The position numbers were made by a program, and so were the translations under genes. Shown in pieces: positions 15,863 through 25,301 of a stretch of 64,000 nucleotides of DNA. The notes beneath the pieces were generated by a model. That model saw only the letters and a list, made by a program, of their open reading frames with translations, ran no database searches and was not told where the DNA came from. The stretch is from Chloroflexota bacterium (lineage in GTDB: Bacteria; Chloroflexota; Anaerolineae; Anaerolineales; Anaerolineaceae): positions 42,945-106,944 of the forward strand of contig JAKQJC010000031.1 of the NCBI GenBank assembly GCA_029561345.1, read 5' to 3'. Each line of letters begins with the position of its first letter. The first letter of the stretch is position 1.

Positions 15863-15894
15863 CCAGCTCCATCCAAGTGGATGGGCTGGTTTTA
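15863..15894 (+). terminator. intrinsic terminator after pcrA
   Basis: CCAGC-T-CCATCC pairs with GGATGGGCTGG around AAGT, with one bulged T, followed by TTTTA. Confidence 0.7.
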
Positions 15895-15966
15895 TACATG
15901 GAGAGATGGGTTTTTATTCGTTTTTCCTGGCGTAAAACAGCTATAATGATAAGGGAGGAAAAATTC

Positions 15967-17301
15967 ATGAAACGCTGGTTAATGAAAAACGCGAGCCTTT
16001 TTCTGCTGCTGATGGTGGCGCTTTCAAGCTTTATTCCGGCAGCCGCGCAATCCAGCGGCAGCCGGGCGCTGGTGCTGACCATTAATGACGCCATCACGCC
16101 GATCACCGCCGATTACCTGCGGCGCGGGCTGGCCGAAGCCGGGCTTCAGCAGGCAGAACTGGTGATTGTGGCGCTGAACACCCCCGGCGGCTCAGGGGAT
16201 GTGATGGATGAGATGGTTTCCCTCATCCGCGAAAGCCCGGTGCCGGTGGTGGTTTATGTGTCGCCGCGCGGTGCCATGGCCGGCAGCGCCGGCACGCTGA
16301 TCACCCTGGCCGGGCATGCCGCCGCCATGGCCCCTGAAACCGTGATCGGTGCCGCCAGCCCGGTGGGCTCGCAGGGCGAAGACCTGGGTGAAACCCTCGA
16401 AAGCAAAATCAAGGAAATTTACAGCGCCACCGCCCGCACCCTGGCCGAAAGGCGCGGCCCTGAAGCCGTGGCCGTGGCCGAAGCCACCATTAACAGCGCC
16501 CGCGCCGTCACCAGCAGCGAAGCGCTGGAGATCGGCCTGGTGGATTTCATCGCGGAAGATATCCCGGATCTGCTGCGCCAGATGGACGGCTTCAGCGTGA
16601 CCATGGCGGATGGGGAACGCACCCTGCACACCACCGGTCTGACCCTGGTGGACCTGCCTTTCACCCTGGTGGAGCAGCTGCTGGTTATTCTGATCAACCC
16701 GAACATCGTCTTCTTGCTGCTTTCGGTGGGGGTGCAGGCCATTCTGATCGAGCTTTCCAGCCCGGGCGGCTGGGTGGCCGGTTTCATCGGGGTGGTGTGC
16801 CTGGCCCTGGCCGCCTACGGCATTGGCGTACTGCCGGTGAACTGGTTTGGCCTGGCCTTTATTGTGATTGCTGTTGTGCTGTTCATTCTGGAATTTAACA
16901 CCCCCACCCACGGCGGCATGGCCGCGGCCGGCGGCATCACCTTTATCATCGGCGCGCTGGTGCTGTTCAATTCGCCCGGCGTGCCCCCGGTCCAGCAGGT
17001 TTCGGTGCCGCTGGTGGTTGCCACGGGCGTGGTGATGGTGGCGGCTGTGCTGGGGGTGATGGCCATTGCCTTGCGCACTCTGCGTCAGCCAGCCCTCACC
17101 GGCAGGGACACATTTAATGGAAAGGTCGGGCTGGCCCAGACGGAACTGGCGCCAGCCGGCCAGGTGCAGTTGGGCGGCGAGCAGTGGAGCGCCGTCCTGC
17201 TGGAAGGCGAAGCGCCCATTCCCCAGGGCGCGGCTGTTGAAGTGGTGCGCCTGGAGGGCATCCGCCTGGTGGTGCGCGCCCGGCAGCCCTCAACCAAATG
17301 A
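15967..17301 (+). CDS. NfeD-family membrane-bound ClpP-class serine protease
   Basis: Long-form NfeD/STOPP protease of 444 residues. Order of parts: signal peptide (1-27, ending in AAAQ), an extracytoplasmic ClpP-like domain (about 30-210) with the Ser nucleophile at 107 (AMAGSAGT) and a candidate general-base Lys near 147, four to five membrane helices (about 225-375), and a C-terminal OB-fold NfeD domain (about 385-444). In known examples the protease clips stomatin-like or membrane proteins. No stomatin/SPFH gene is adjacent, which is unusual for the family. The ATG at 15967 has an AGGGAGG site; an upstream in-frame ATG at 15877 lies before that site and is rejected. Confidence 0.92.
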   Translation: MKRWLMKNASLFLLLMVALSSFIPAAAQSSGSRALVLTINDAITPITADYLRRGLAEAGLQQAELVIVALNTPGGSGDVMDEMVSLIRESPVPVVVYVSPRGAMAGSAGTLITLAGHAAAMAPETVIGAASPVGSQGEDLGETLESKIKEIYSATARTLAERRGPEAVAVAEATINSARAVTSSEALEIGLVDFIAEDIPDLLRQMDGFSVTMADGERTLHTTGLTLVDLPFTLVEQLLVILINPNIVFLLLSVGVQAILIELSSPGGWVAGFIGVVCLALAAYGIGVLPVNWFGLAFIVIAVVLFILEFNTPTHGGMAAAGGITFIIGALVLFNSPGVPPVQQVSVPLVVATGVVMVAAVLGVMAIALRTLRQPALTGRDTFNGKVGLAQTELAPAGQVQLGGEQWSAVLLEGEAPIPQGAAVEVVRLEGIRLVVRARQPSTK

Positions 17302-17348
17302 TATCCATCCTGAACACAGGTGTTCATTCTGCCCGTCGAGGAGCTCTT

Positions 17349-18989
17349 ATGAAACGCATTCTGCTGTTGATTTCGCTGCTGACGGCGCTGGCCCTGGCGC
17401 TGACGGCCTGCGCCGGGCTGCTGCCCGCGGCGGCCGGCACGCCCGCTGCCACCCGCCCGATCATCATCCTCGCCTGCGATCAGCCCGGATCGGCTGACCC
17501 GGCTGAAAACTGGACCGCTGGCGGGGCAGCTTACCTGCCGCTGGTGTATGAAGGCCTGTTTCACTATGTGGGCGCCGCTGCGCCCCGCCTTGAAGCCCAG
17601 CTGGCGGCCGAAATTCCCACCCGCGAAAACGGCGGCATTTCGGCTGACGGCCTGGTTTACACCATCAAGATCAAGCCCAACGCCAAATTTCATGATGGTT
17701 CCCCCGTCAATGCCGATGCGGTCATCTACAGCTATGAACGCACGGGTACCCTCCAGCTTGGCGCCAACGGCATCACCACCGATTGGATCGCCCGCCTGGA
17801 CAAGGTGGATGAGCTGACTGTGCGCATCACCCTCACCCAGCCCTTCGGCGATTTTCTCAATTCGATGGGCAGCGTGTGGGGCAATTACATCGTCAACCCG
17901 GCGGTGGTGAAAGCCAACGAGGTGAACGGCGACCGGGGCCATGCCTATCTGCTGGGTCACGACGCCGGTTCCGGACCCTACACCATCACCGCGGTGGACA
18001 GCGCCGCCAGCCAGATCACCCTTGAACGGGTGGCCACCTATTGGGGCGGGTGGAACAATCCGCAGCCCATCGACCGGGCCGTCATCCGCTGGCTGGCTGA
18101 ACCCACTGCCGCCCGCGCCATGCTCGAAAAAGGCGACGCCGATGTGCTGATCAACCCGCAGGCCACCGATTTTGTCACCCTGCGCTCGAATAAAAACATC
18201 AAAACCGCCCATTACCCGGGCATCATGCAGTATTACCTGGGCCTGAACACGGCAGTGAAGCCGCTGGACGATGTGCGCGTGCGCCGCGCCCTGGCCCACA
18301 GCCTCAACACGGATGTGATTATGCGCGATATCTTTCTGGGCAACCTGAGCCGCATGGAAGCCGCCGTGGGGCCGGGATATCCTGAGGTGTTGAGGGCGGC
18401 TGTGCAGTATCCCTATGACCTGGAGAAAGCCCGCGCGCTGCTGGTGGAGGCCGGTTATGAAAACGGTCTGGAACTGACCGCCAACCGCATGAACCTGTGG
18501 GCCAACGATGCCGCCGTGCTGGAATTCTGGTGCGCTGATCTGAAAAAGATCGGCGTGACCCTCCAGATTCAGGAGCTGGACGACAGCACCTGGAGCAGCA
18601 TCTGGTTCAATGAATGCGCTGCCGCCACCTCGCCAGAAATTGGCCCCATTTCAGCCATGAGCGTGGGCGGCGACTATCCCAGCGCCTGGGAGGTGCTGGC
18701 CCAGGTGTTCCCGGTGCCGCGGCTGGGCGGCGGCCGGTGCAGTGCCGTTTACCGCGACAATCCCGTCATTAACGAGACCATATTGAAAATTTCCCAGACC
18801 ACCAACAGCGCCGAGCGCGCCGCCTATTTCCAGATCCTTTACGATGCCATCGCCGAAGATGCCAGCGCCATCTGGGTGGGGCAGGGACAGGATCTGATTG
18901 CCATGCGTGACGTGGTCCAGGGATATGAATATTCTTTTTCCAAGGGCGGCAACTACCTGCCCTTGCAGAAAATGTCGCTGACACGCTGA
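17349..18989 (+). CDS. ABC transporter substrate-binding lipoprotein (family 5, peptide/nickel type)
   Basis: Solute-binding lipoprotein of 546 residues, DppA/OppA group. The signal peptide ends in the lipobox LTAC (Cys near 20), so the mature protein is tethered to the outer face of the membrane. The family 5 signature lies in the LPLVYEGLF segment, and the AKFHDGSPVNADAVIYSYER stretch is characteristic. The ATG at 17349 follows GAGGAG; the longer frame from 17298 overlaps the NfeD stop and has no ribosome site. No permease or ATPase gene is adjacent, so it either works with a distant transporter or acts alone. Ligand unknown; oligopeptides are the default guess. Confidence 0.93.
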   Translation: MKRILLLISLLTALALALTACAGLLPAAAGTPAATRPIIILACDQPGSADPAENWTAGGAAYLPLVYEGLFHYVGAAAPRLEAQLAAEIPTRENGGISADGLVYTIKIKPNAKFHDGSPVNADAVIYSYERTGTLQLGANGITTDWIARLDKVDELTVRITLTQPFGDFLNSMGSVWGNYIVNPAVVKANEVNGDRGHAYLLGHDAGSGPYTITAVDSAASQITLERVATYWGGWNNPQPIDRAVIRWLAEPTAARAMLEKGDADVLINPQATDFVTLRSNKNIKTAHYPGIMQYYLGLNTAVKPLDDVRVRRALAHSLNTDVIMRDIFLGNLSRMEAAVGPGYPEVLRAAVQYPYDLEKARALLVEAGYENGLELTANRMNLWANDAAVLEFWCADLKKIGVTLQIQELDDSTWSSIWFNECAAATSPEIGPISAMSVGGDYPSAWEVLAQVFPVPRLGGGRCSAVYRDNPVINETILKISQTTNSAERAAYFQILYDAIAEDASAIWVGQGQDLIAMRDVVQGYEYSFSKGGNYLPLQKMSLTR

Positions 18990-19031
18990 ACGAATTGGTC
19001 TGATTGATTCCAGTCTAAAAAAGGAGCTGTT

Positions 19032-19751
19032 ATGTCTTCCACCCCCCTGGTTGAGAAAACCCTGACCCTGCTGGCGCAGGCCCGCGCCCGTTTGCAGGCC
19101 TTTCCACAAACCCTGACCCCAGCGGAACGGGACCGCATCGGCAGCCTGGCCGACTGGTCGGCGCGCGACATTCTGCCGCATGTGGCCCACTGGAACAACC
19201 ATGTTCTCACCCGCATGGACTGCTTCCGCCTGGGCGTTGCGCCAGAAAAAGGCGAAGATTACAACCTGGTTAACGACCGGGTGCAGCAGGCCAACTGCCA
19301 GAAATCATGGGAAACCCTGCTGGCTGAAGTCGATGAAACCTATGCCAGCCTGATTGAGCAGGTTCAGGCCTTTGAACCCGGGGCGCTGGAAGACCCGGCG
19401 CGTTATGAATGGCAGCGCAACAACACGTTGGTGGTGTCCATCATCAGCACGGCAGTCTTTCACCTGGAATGGCACCTGGCCGAATATGAGCGCAAGCACG
19501 GCGACCCCGCCCGCGGCGCAGCCGCCTTTGCCGATTTCACCCGGCAGACCGTGGATATTCCTGGCTGGGAGGCCAATGCCTGGTACAACCTGGCCTGCGT
19601 TGACAGCATGGCCGGACTGAAAGCGCCCGCCCTTGAAGCCCTGGCCAAAGCGCTGCCGCTCAGCCCGCGCCTGAAGGAATGGGCGCCGCAGGATGACGAC
19701 CTGGCCGCCTTGCGCGGCGACCCCGCTTTTGCCGCGCTGTTGGCAGGTTAA
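19032..19751 (+). CDS. DinB-like four-helix protein with a C-terminal TPR-like segment
   Basis: A 239-residue protein. Residues 1-155 fit the DinB/maleylpyruvate-isomerase four-helix bundle: DWSARDILPHVAHWNNHVL near 40-58 and FHLEWHLAEYE near 142-152 provide the three histidines that usually hold a metal. Residues 175-239 (NAWYNLACVDSMAGLKAPAL and following) look like one to two tetratricopeptide units ending in a DLAALRGDPAF motif usual at TPR ends. DinB proteins include thiol-dependent S-transferases and resistance enzymes, but the substrate is not known. An AAGGAG site precedes the ATG. The TPR addition suggests a protein partner. Confidence 0.78.
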   Translation: MSSTPLVEKTLTLLAQARARLQAFPQTLTPAERDRIGSLADWSARDILPHVAHWNNHVLTRMDCFRLGVAPEKGEDYNLVNDRVQQANCQKSWETLLAEVDETYASLIEQVQAFEPGALEDPARYEWQRNNTLVVSIISTAVFHLEWHLAEYERKHGDPARGAAAFADFTRQTVDIPGWEANAWYNLACVDSMAGLKAPALEALAKALPLSPRLKEWAPQDDDLAALRGDPAFAALLAG

Positions 19752-19788
19752 GTTCCCGTTATTGACGGTCCAGCATGTTCAATCAGAG

Positions 19789-19804
19789 GCGCCCGGCCGG
19801 GCGC
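19789..19804. terminator. GC palindrome after the DinB-TPR gene, possible terminator
   Basis: A 16-bp perfect GC palindrome (GCGCCCGG and its inverse) followed by TTCTGCGTTT. The T tract is weak. The rest of 19752-20169 contains two short dyads (around 19974-19990 and 20065-20088) and no gene that I can support. Confidence 0.4.
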
Positions 19805-20169
19805 TTCTGCGTTTAATGTGTGCTGGTTTTCCATTTGAGACTGGCGTATTGCGTCTCTTCAATAAATTAACCGCGGGGATAATTGCTAAGGCATGGCTCA
19901 AAAGACCCGCTATTCGGCTTTTGAGCTTGTTTCTGGGTTAAATAATAGCCACAATCAGGCGTTCAACCGCATGGGGTGTAATCACCCCCAATTAACCTTT
20001 TCCCCCGCCGATGGCCGTGGCCTGCCCTTGCTCAGCGAGAGCCAGGGGGGGCGGGAAAGCAATGTAGGGTAATTTTGGTGACTACCCCTGAGCTGTTAGC
20101 TCTTTATTTGACTTTTTCACCAACCACTTCTACAAGTATAGCCTCCTTCGCTCCGACGTCAAGGATTTT

Positions 20170-20544
20170 TCACAGGCGGCCGGCCAGCGCCACCAGCTGC
20201 GCCAGGGTCTGGGCGCCAAAACGCTCCTTAAGCTGCGCGATATACTGGCGCACCGTGCGGTCTGAAAGGCACAGCTTTCTGGCCATTTCTTTGGCCGTCA
20301 GGCCGTCCCGCAGGCCGGCCATCACCTGCTGCTCGCGCTGGGAAAGGGCCCTGGGGCGGGGCGGCTGTTCCAGGCAGGGCGAGGCTACCACCACGCCGGC
20401 CTGTTCGTGCACCAGCAGGGGACCTTCCAGCTGCACCGGCAGAGCAATTTGCCCGGCGCGCAGAGCCGCTGCCAGCATGCCGGGCGGCATATCTTCCTGC
20501 AGGATGAGCGTATATGACTGCATGATCAAAAACATCTGGGTCAT
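20170..20544 (-). CDS. small LuxR-type HTH transcriptional regulator
   Basis: A 124-residue protein whose C-terminal half is a GerE/LuxR helix-turn-helix: LSQREQQVMAGLRDGLTAKE near 67-86 and KLCLSDRTVRQYIAQLKERF near 90-109. The N-terminal 60 residues are short, beta-rich and unlike a receiver (no phospho-acceptor Asp, no DD pair), so input could be a ligand or a protein. A GGAAGGGG stretch lies directly before the ATG; a second Met at codon 4 has better spacing. It diverges from the FadR-family gene 290 bp away, but whether it acts on that operon is not shown. Confidence 0.8.
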   Translation of the reverse strand: MTQMFLIMQSYTLILQEDMPPGMLAAALRAGQIALPVQLEGPLLVHEQAGVVVASPCLEQPPRPRALSQREQQVMAGLRDGLTAKEMARKLCLSDRTVRQYIAQLKERFGAQTLAQLVALAGRL

Positions 20545-20690
20545 GCCCCTTCCATTCCGGATTTTTCCAACAATCCCCTCAATCAGATTCCACCGCGGTT
20601 AAATTCAGCAGGTCATTTGGGATCCGGCTGCGCTGGTGGGTGAGGCCGGATGGGATGGTGGTTTTGCTGTTCCGCGCACGGCTGAAATAA

Positions 20691-20708
20691 ATAGAATATA
20701 CGTTCTAT
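20691..20708. promoter_or_regulatory. ATAGAA-N6-TTCTAT dyad between divergent regulators
   Basis: An 18-bp inverted repeat with 6-bp perfect arms lies between the LuxR-type gene (minus) and the FadR-family gene (plus). It is AT-rich and could bind either regulator. No gene overlaps it. Confidence 0.4.
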
Positions 20709-20771
20709 ATCATAAATGGTTTTTAACAAATTTGCAAGGGGTTTCTGCCATGAATATGTCAAAAGTCATGC

Positions 20772-20819
20772 TTGACTCAAAGCCTTATTTTTGTTATTCT
20801 TTAACTGGTCAGACCTCTT
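20772..20819 (+). promoter_or_regulatory. promoter and FadR-like operator of the glpD cluster
   Basis: A -35 box TTGACT (20772-20777), 17-bp spacer and -10 box TATTCT (20795-20800) put the start of transcription near 20807. Over that start sits AACTGGTCAGACCTCTT (20803-20819), whose core GGTC-A-GACC is a perfect dyad and resembles, from memory, the E. coli FadR operator. A regulator bound here would cover the start site and block polymerase, so negative autoregulation is likely. Confidence 0.6.
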
Positions 20820-20834
20820 ACCACAAGGAGCCGC

Positions 20835-21542
20835 ATGAACTGGCAGCCCGTTGAAAAACCCTCAGAAATGGCGGAGAACCGCCTCATCCAGGCCATCATC
20901 GATGGCCATTTTCCCGTTGATTCCGTCCTGCCTGCCGAGCGTGAGCTGGCCCTCCAGCTGGGCGTCACCCGCCCCACCCTGCGCGAGGCCTTGCAGCGCC
21001 TGGCCCGCGATGGCTGGGTGGATATCCGCCACGGCCTGCCCACCCGGGTGCGCGATTACTGGCGCGAAGGTCAGCTGGCCGTGCTCATCTCCATCCTGCG
21101 CCAACCCGGCGGCTTTGGCGGCGACGTGGTCCCCAACCTGCTGAACGTGCGCCTGGCCATGGCCCCGGCCTACACCCGCCTGGCGGTTGAGCGCAGCCCG
21201 GCAGCCCTGGCCGCTTTCATGGAAGGGTATCTGACCCTGCCCGATACGTCTGAAGATTACACCCAGGCCGACTGGGAACTGCACCACCGCCTGACTGTTC
21301 TTTCGGGCAACCCCGTCTATACCCTCATTCTCAACGGTTTCAAGGAACTGTATCACCTGATGGGCAACCGCTATTTTGCCCGCCCTGAAGCCCGCCTGTT
21401 TTCAGCCAGCTATTACCGCGGCCTGCTGCGCCTGGCGCAAACGGGCGGCGCCGCCGAAGCTGAAACCCTGGCCCGCCAGGTGATGGCGCAAAGCCTCGAT
21501 TTCTGGAATTCCCTCGCACAAGGAGATGCTCATGTGGACTGA
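20835..21542 (+). CDS. GntR/FadR-family transcriptional regulator
   Basis: DNA-binding regulator of 235 residues. The N-terminal winged helix (about 8-75) contains PAERELALQLGVTRPTLREA, the recognition region of FadR, followed by an all-helical C-terminal domain of the FadR type (about 80-225), which binds an acyl or carboxylate ligand in other members. A CAAGGAG site precedes the ATG. Its 3' end overlaps the glpD start, so it is transcribed with the glycerol-phosphate genes it probably controls. The similarity extends beyond the helix-turn-helix to the FadR C-terminal plan, so an acyl-CoA effector is a reasonable guess, but ligand residues cannot be confirmed by eye. Confidence 0.88.
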   Translation: MNWQPVEKPSEMAENRLIQAIIDGHFPVDSVLPAERELALQLGVTRPTLREALQRLARDGWVDIRHGLPTRVRDYWREGQLAVLISILRQPGGFGGDVVPNLLNVRLAMAPAYTRLAVERSPAALAAFMEGYLTLPDTSEDYTQADWELHHRLTVLSGNPVYTLILNGFKELYHLMGNRYFARPEARLFSASYYRGLLRLAQTGGAAEAETLARQVMAQSLDFWNSLAQGDAHVD

Positions 21543-23139
21543 AGGCTGGCGTGACCGCATCTGGTCACAGCTTAACGAAGAATGGGACCTCATCATCATC
21601 GGCGGCGGCATCACCGGCGCCGGAGTGCTGCGCGAAGCGGTGGCCCGCGGGCTGAAGACCCTGCTGGTGGAAGCGCGCGATTTTTCTTTTGGCACCTCCA
21701 GCCGCTCATCCAAGCTGGTGCACGGCGGCATCCGCTACCTGCGCAACAAGCAGTACAATGTCACCCGCGAATCGGTGCAGGAGCGCGAATGGATGCTCAA
21801 GGAAGCCCGCGGCCTGGTCACCCCGCTGGGTTTCATGATGCCCAACCTGGCCTCGAGCGGCACCCCCAACTGGAAGCTGCACCTGGGGGTGATGATATAT
21901 GACTATTTTGGCCGCAAATGGGCCCACCGCGCCTATTCCCGCGCCGGTTTTTTGCGTGCCAATCCTGAAATCAATCCCGATCAACTGGTGGGCGGATTCC
22001 TCTATTACGACGCCCGCATGGATGATTCTCGTCTGGTGCTGCGCGTCATCCGCGAAGCGGTCGCCGCCGGCGGCACGGCCATCAACGACGCCCGCGTAGT
22101 GGACCTGCTGCGCAATCAGTCCGGCGCGGTGTGCGGGGTGGTTCTGCGCGATGAAGCCGCGCCCGAAAAATGCTGCGCCGAGGTGCGCGCCCGGGTGGTG
22201 ATCAACGCCAGCGGCCCCTGGTCTGACGAACTGCGCCAAAAAGTGGGCGCGCCGGCCCGCCTGCGCAAACTGCGCGGCAGCCACCTGGTGTTTGAACGCA
22301 GCCGCCTGCCCCTGCAGCAGGCTGTCACCATCCTGCACCCCAAAGACAACCGCGCCATGTTCGCCATTCCCTGGGAAGGCACCCTGTTGATCGGCACCAC
22401 CGACCTGGACCACCCGCGCGAGTGGGATGACCGCGAACCTTTCGCCACCGGCGAAGAAATTGCCTACATTCTCGAAGCCGCCAATCACGTCTTTCCTGGC
22501 GTGCACCTCGCTGAAAGCGACATCGTTTCCACCTTCTCAGGCCTGCGCCCGGTGGTCAACACCGGCAAGGCCCATCCTTCGCAGGAATCGCGTGCCCATG
22601 TGGTCTGGGAGGAAGCCGGTCTGCTCACCATCACCGGCGGCAAGCTCACCACCTTCCGCCTGATGGCCAAGGAAGTGCTGCAAAAAGCGGCCTCGCGCCT
22701 GCCCGGAACCCCCGATTTTACCCCGCGCGTGCGCATTTTTGATCCCCTGCCGGCCATCGAAACCGCCCGCGCTGCCGGCCTGAGCCCAGCCGACCTGCTT
22801 TACCTGCAGGGACGCTACGGCGCAGATACGGCTGATTTGCTGGCAGCGGCGGCTCCCGGCGAACTGGAGTCCATCGCCGGCCTGCCCAACCGCTGGGTTG
22901 AACTGCGCTGGGCGGCCCGCGCCGAAGGCGTGCAGCACCTTGATGACCTGCTGCTGCGCCGCGTGCGCCTGGGGTTGCTGCTGCCGCAGGGCGGCCTCGG
23001 CGAACTGGCCCGCATCCGCGCCATGGTCCAGCCCGAGCTGGGCTGGGATGATGCCCGCTGGGACGCGGAAGAAGCCGCTTACCGCCGCATCTGGCAGCAG
23101 AGCTACAGCCCTGCCCCAACTGGCGTCAACGCCGGATAA
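21532..23139 (+). CDS. glpD: glycerol-3-phosphate dehydrogenase, FAD-dependent
   Basis: Membrane-associated flavoenzyme of 535 residues that oxidises sn-glycerol-3-phosphate to dihydroxyacetone phosphate and passes electrons to quinone. The FAD dinucleotide motif IIIGGGITGAGVLREAVARG is near 21-40, the substrate-region stretch SSRSSKLVHGGIRYL near 59-73 is the GlpD signature, and a GlpD C-terminal cap domain occupies about 400-535. An AAGGAG site favours the ATG at 21532 over the one at 21526. It overlaps the regulator gene by 11 bp. Neighbouring kinase and AGPS-like genes make a glycerol or ether-lipid pathway likely. Confidence 0.93.
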   Translation: MWTEGWRDRIWSQLNEEWDLIIIGGGITGAGVLREAVARGLKTLLVEARDFSFGTSSRSSKLVHGGIRYLRNKQYNVTRESVQEREWMLKEARGLVTPLGFMMPNLASSGTPNWKLHLGVMIYDYFGRKWAHRAYSRAGFLRANPEINPDQLVGGFLYYDARMDDSRLVLRVIREAVAAGGTAINDARVVDLLRNQSGAVCGVVLRDEAAPEKCCAEVRARVVINASGPWSDELRQKVGAPARLRKLRGSHLVFERSRLPLQQAVTILHPKDNRAMFAIPWEGTLLIGTTDLDHPREWDDREPFATGEEIAYILEAANHVFPGVHLAESDIVSTFSGLRPVVNTGKAHPSQESRAHVVWEEAGLLTITGGKLTTFRLMAKEVLQKAASRLPGTPDFTPRVRIFDPLPAIETARAAGLSPADLLYLQGRYGADTADLLAAAAPGELESIAGLPNRWVELRWAARAEGVQHLDDLLLRRVRLGLLLPQGGLGELARIRAMVQPELGWDDARWDAEEAAYRRIWQQSYSPAPTGVNAG

Positions 23140-23254
23140 AGGCAGAAGCTTAAAAAGCACACCGTCATTCCGCGATTCACCGCCAGAACATCCTTTTTAC
23201 AGCCTTTGCGGCGGTGATCCTGCCGGTATGACCGGAAAATAGAACCAGAGCCTA

Positions 23255-23445
23255 GCTACTTTGACAATGTCACATTTCAATATTTCCTGATTTTTATTGC
23301 TTTCAATCAGGAAATTAACCGCCCGTAGTTTTTTGTCCCCCGGAGGGGGACAAAAAACTACAATTAACAGTCACCCCCTCCCACTTTTGGGAGGGGGATG
23401 GGGGGTGGGTGGTGGATAATCTTAATGTAACATTGTCGAACTATT
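23255..23445 (-). mobile_element. MITE-like element, copy 2 (inverted, 191 bp)
   Basis: Same parts as copy 1 in reverse order: terminal repeats at 23255-23276 and 23424-23445, the CAGGAAA / TTTCCTG region, the GTTTTTTGTCCCC-type hairpin and the CCCCCTCCC / GGGAGGGGG hairpin. It interrupts the expected operon between glpD and the AGPS-like gene, which otherwise share orientation and pathway. Confidence 0.72.
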
Positions 23446-23460
23446 CAGTCAGATGATGCT

Positions 23461-23487
23461 CGCTCCCTTCGACAAGCTCAGGGAGCG
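23461..23487. repeat. CGCTCCC-N13-GGGAGCG inverted repeat
   Basis: Seven-bp perfect arms around TTCGACAAGCTCA. Part of the right arm (CTCAGGGAGCGGTTT) recurs in reverse complement near 31206-31220, beside MITE copy 3, so the two MITE neighbourhoods share more than the element. Otherwise 23140-23558 holds no gene. Confidence 0.5.
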
Positions 23488-23558
23488 GTTTGATGGCTCT
23501 TTTTATCGCGCCTGAGCAGATACATCTGAGCAACATTCTTTTACAGGGAGCAGATCAC

Positions 23559-25301
23559 ATGTCCGGAAAACATTTCACCCCCAGCTGGTTTGAAGGCCAG
23601 ACCCCCGCCAATTCTTACCGCTCGCTCTTCAAATGGGGCGACCCGCAGCAGTTCAAACACCCCAACCACGGGCTGTATGCGTTCATGAAGCAGGTCTTCA
23701 ACCTGACGGATGAAGATTTTCAGCAGCCCCACAGCCTGGGTCTGGAACCGGTGGAGGTGAAACAGCCCATCACCCTGGATGAGCGGCATATCACCGCGCT
23801 GCGCGGCCTGGTCACCCCGGCCGAGGTGCACACCGACGGCTATTCACGGCTGCGCGTCTCCTACGGCGCCGGCATGATCGACGCGCTGCGCCTGCGCAAG
23901 AAAATCATTGAAAACCTGCCCGATGTGGTCATCACCCCGCGCCACCGCGAGGATGTGCTGGCGGTGGTGACCTACTGCAACGAGCAGCACATTCCGGTCA
24001 CGGTTTATGGCGGCGGCAGTTCGGTCACTCGCGGCACCGAAGCCACCCGCAGCGGCGTGACCCTGGATATGAGCGCCCACATGAACCGCGTCCTCTCGTT
24101 CAACGAGATCAACCACACCATCACGGTCGAAAGCGGCATGATGGGTCCCCAGCTGGAGGATATCCTCAATCACGCGCCAGAGCGGCTGGGCGCGCAGCGC
24201 AGCTACACCTGCGGGCATTTTCCCCAATCCTTCGAATATTCCAGCGTTGGCGGCTGGGTGGTGACGCGCGGCGCCGGGCAAAATTCCACCTATTACGGCA
24301 AAATTGAAGATATGGTCATTGCCCAGGAATATGTCACCCCCATCGGCGTCTTCACCACCCAGGAACACCCCCGCTGCGCCACCGGTCCCGATTTTGACCA
24401 GATAATGATCGGCAGCGAAGGCACCTTTGGCGTGCTCACCAGTGTCACCCTGCGCGTGTTCCACAACCTGCCGCAGAACCGCCGCCGCTTCAGCTACATG
24501 TTCCGCTCGTGGGAAGAAGCCCAGCAGGCCGTGCGCGAGGTGATGCAGGCCGAAGGCGGTTTTCCCAGCGTGTTCCGCCTCTCTGATCCTGAGGAAACCG
24601 ATGTGGCCATGAAGCTCTACGGCATTGAAGGCACCCCCGCCGACAGCCTTTTGAAGCTGTTCGGCTACCGGACGATGGAAAAATGCCTGCTGCTGGGGCA
24701 CACCGATGGCGAAGCCGGCCTGAGCGCCAATGTGGACCGCCTGGTGCGGCGCATCTGCACCGCTCACGGCGCTTTCGATCTTTCCCTCTTCCCGGTGACG
24801 CAAAAATGGGAAAAGAGCCGTTTCCGCGACCCTTATTTGCGTGAAGATTTGCTGGATTATGGTATATTGATAGATACGCTGGAATGTGCCGTCACCTGGG
24901 AGCAGATGCCCAAAGTGCATGCGGCCGTGCGCAGTTTCATCAAACAGCGCCCGCAAACCGTGTGCATGACCCATCTCTCTCACGCCTACCCGCAGGGCGG
25001 CAACCTCTATTTCATCTTCATCGCCCGCATGGAACGGATCGATGAATACCTGAACCTGCAGTACGGCATCCTGGAAGCCATCGCCCAATCGGGGGCCGCG
25101 GTCAGCCACCACCACGGTGTGGGCAAACAAACCGCCCCCTGGCTCGAACAGCAAATTGGCGCCCCGGCCATGGATGTCATCCGCACCCTGCGCAGCCATT
25201 TTGATCCCAACCAGATCATGAACCCCGGCGGCACCCTGGGCATGGATATGTCGGACGACCAGCGCAACAAAATCTGGAGCAAATCACTGGAGCGTAAATG
25301 A
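23559..25301 (+). CDS. AGPS-like FAD-binding oxidoreductase (VAO/PCMH family)
   Basis: Flavoprotein of 580 residues with the plan of alkyl-dihydroxyacetonephosphate synthase: N-terminal cap, a PCMH FAD domain (about 115-300) with [10 protein letters not shown] near 150 and [20 protein letters not shown] near 228-247, then a C-terminal substrate domain with SHHHGVGKQ near 521. The AGPS active-site histidine run HHH is retained. AGPS exchanges acyl for fatty alcohol in acyl-DHAP; bacterial relatives may instead be glycerol- or hydroxyacid oxidases. The ATG at 23559 has a GGGAG site; an upstream ATG at 23490 lacks one. It overlaps the kinase gene (ATGA). Chemistry is inferred from family and neighbours. 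Confidence 0.85.
   Translation: MSGKHFTPSWFEGQTPANSYRSLFKWGDPQQFKHPNHGLYAFMKQVFNLTDEDFQQPHSLGLEPVEVKQPITLDERHITALRGLVTPAEVHTDGYSRLRVSYGAGMIDALRLRKKIIENLPDVVITPRHREDVLAVVTYCNEQHIPVTVYGGGSSVTRGTEATRSGVTLDMSAHMNRVLSFNEINHTITVESGMMGPQLEDILNHAPERLGAQRSYTCGHFPQSFEYSSVGGWVVTRGAGQNSTYYGKIEDMVIAQEYVTPIGVFTTQEHPRCATGPDFDQIMIGSEGTFGVLTSVTLRVFHNLPQNRRRFSYMFRSWEEAQQAVREVMQAEGGFPSVFRLSDPEETDVAMKLYGIEGTPADSLLKLFGYRTMEKCLLLGHTDGEAGLSANVDRLVRRICTAHGAFDLSLFPVTQKWEKSRFRDPYLREDLLDYGILIDTLECAVTWEQMPKVHAAVRSFIKQRPQTVCMTHLSHAYPQGGNLYFIFIARMERIDEYLNLQYGILEAIAQSGAAVSHHHGVGKQTAPWLEQQIGAPAMDVIRTLRSHFDPNQIMNPGGTLGMDMSDDQRNKIWSKSLERK

Noticed and set aside
15877..15966. N-terminal extension of the NfeD-type gene
   Set aside because: The extension precedes the AGGGAGG site and breaks the signal peptide, so the ATG at 15967 is preferred.
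19893..20072. Small plus-strand frame after the DinB-TPR gene (about 59 codons)
   Set aside because: Weak ribosome site, skewed composition and overlap with two short dyads; not supported as a gene.
23844..25199. Minus-strand frame of 451 codons
   Set aside because: Shadow of the AGPS-like gene; no plausible start or family.
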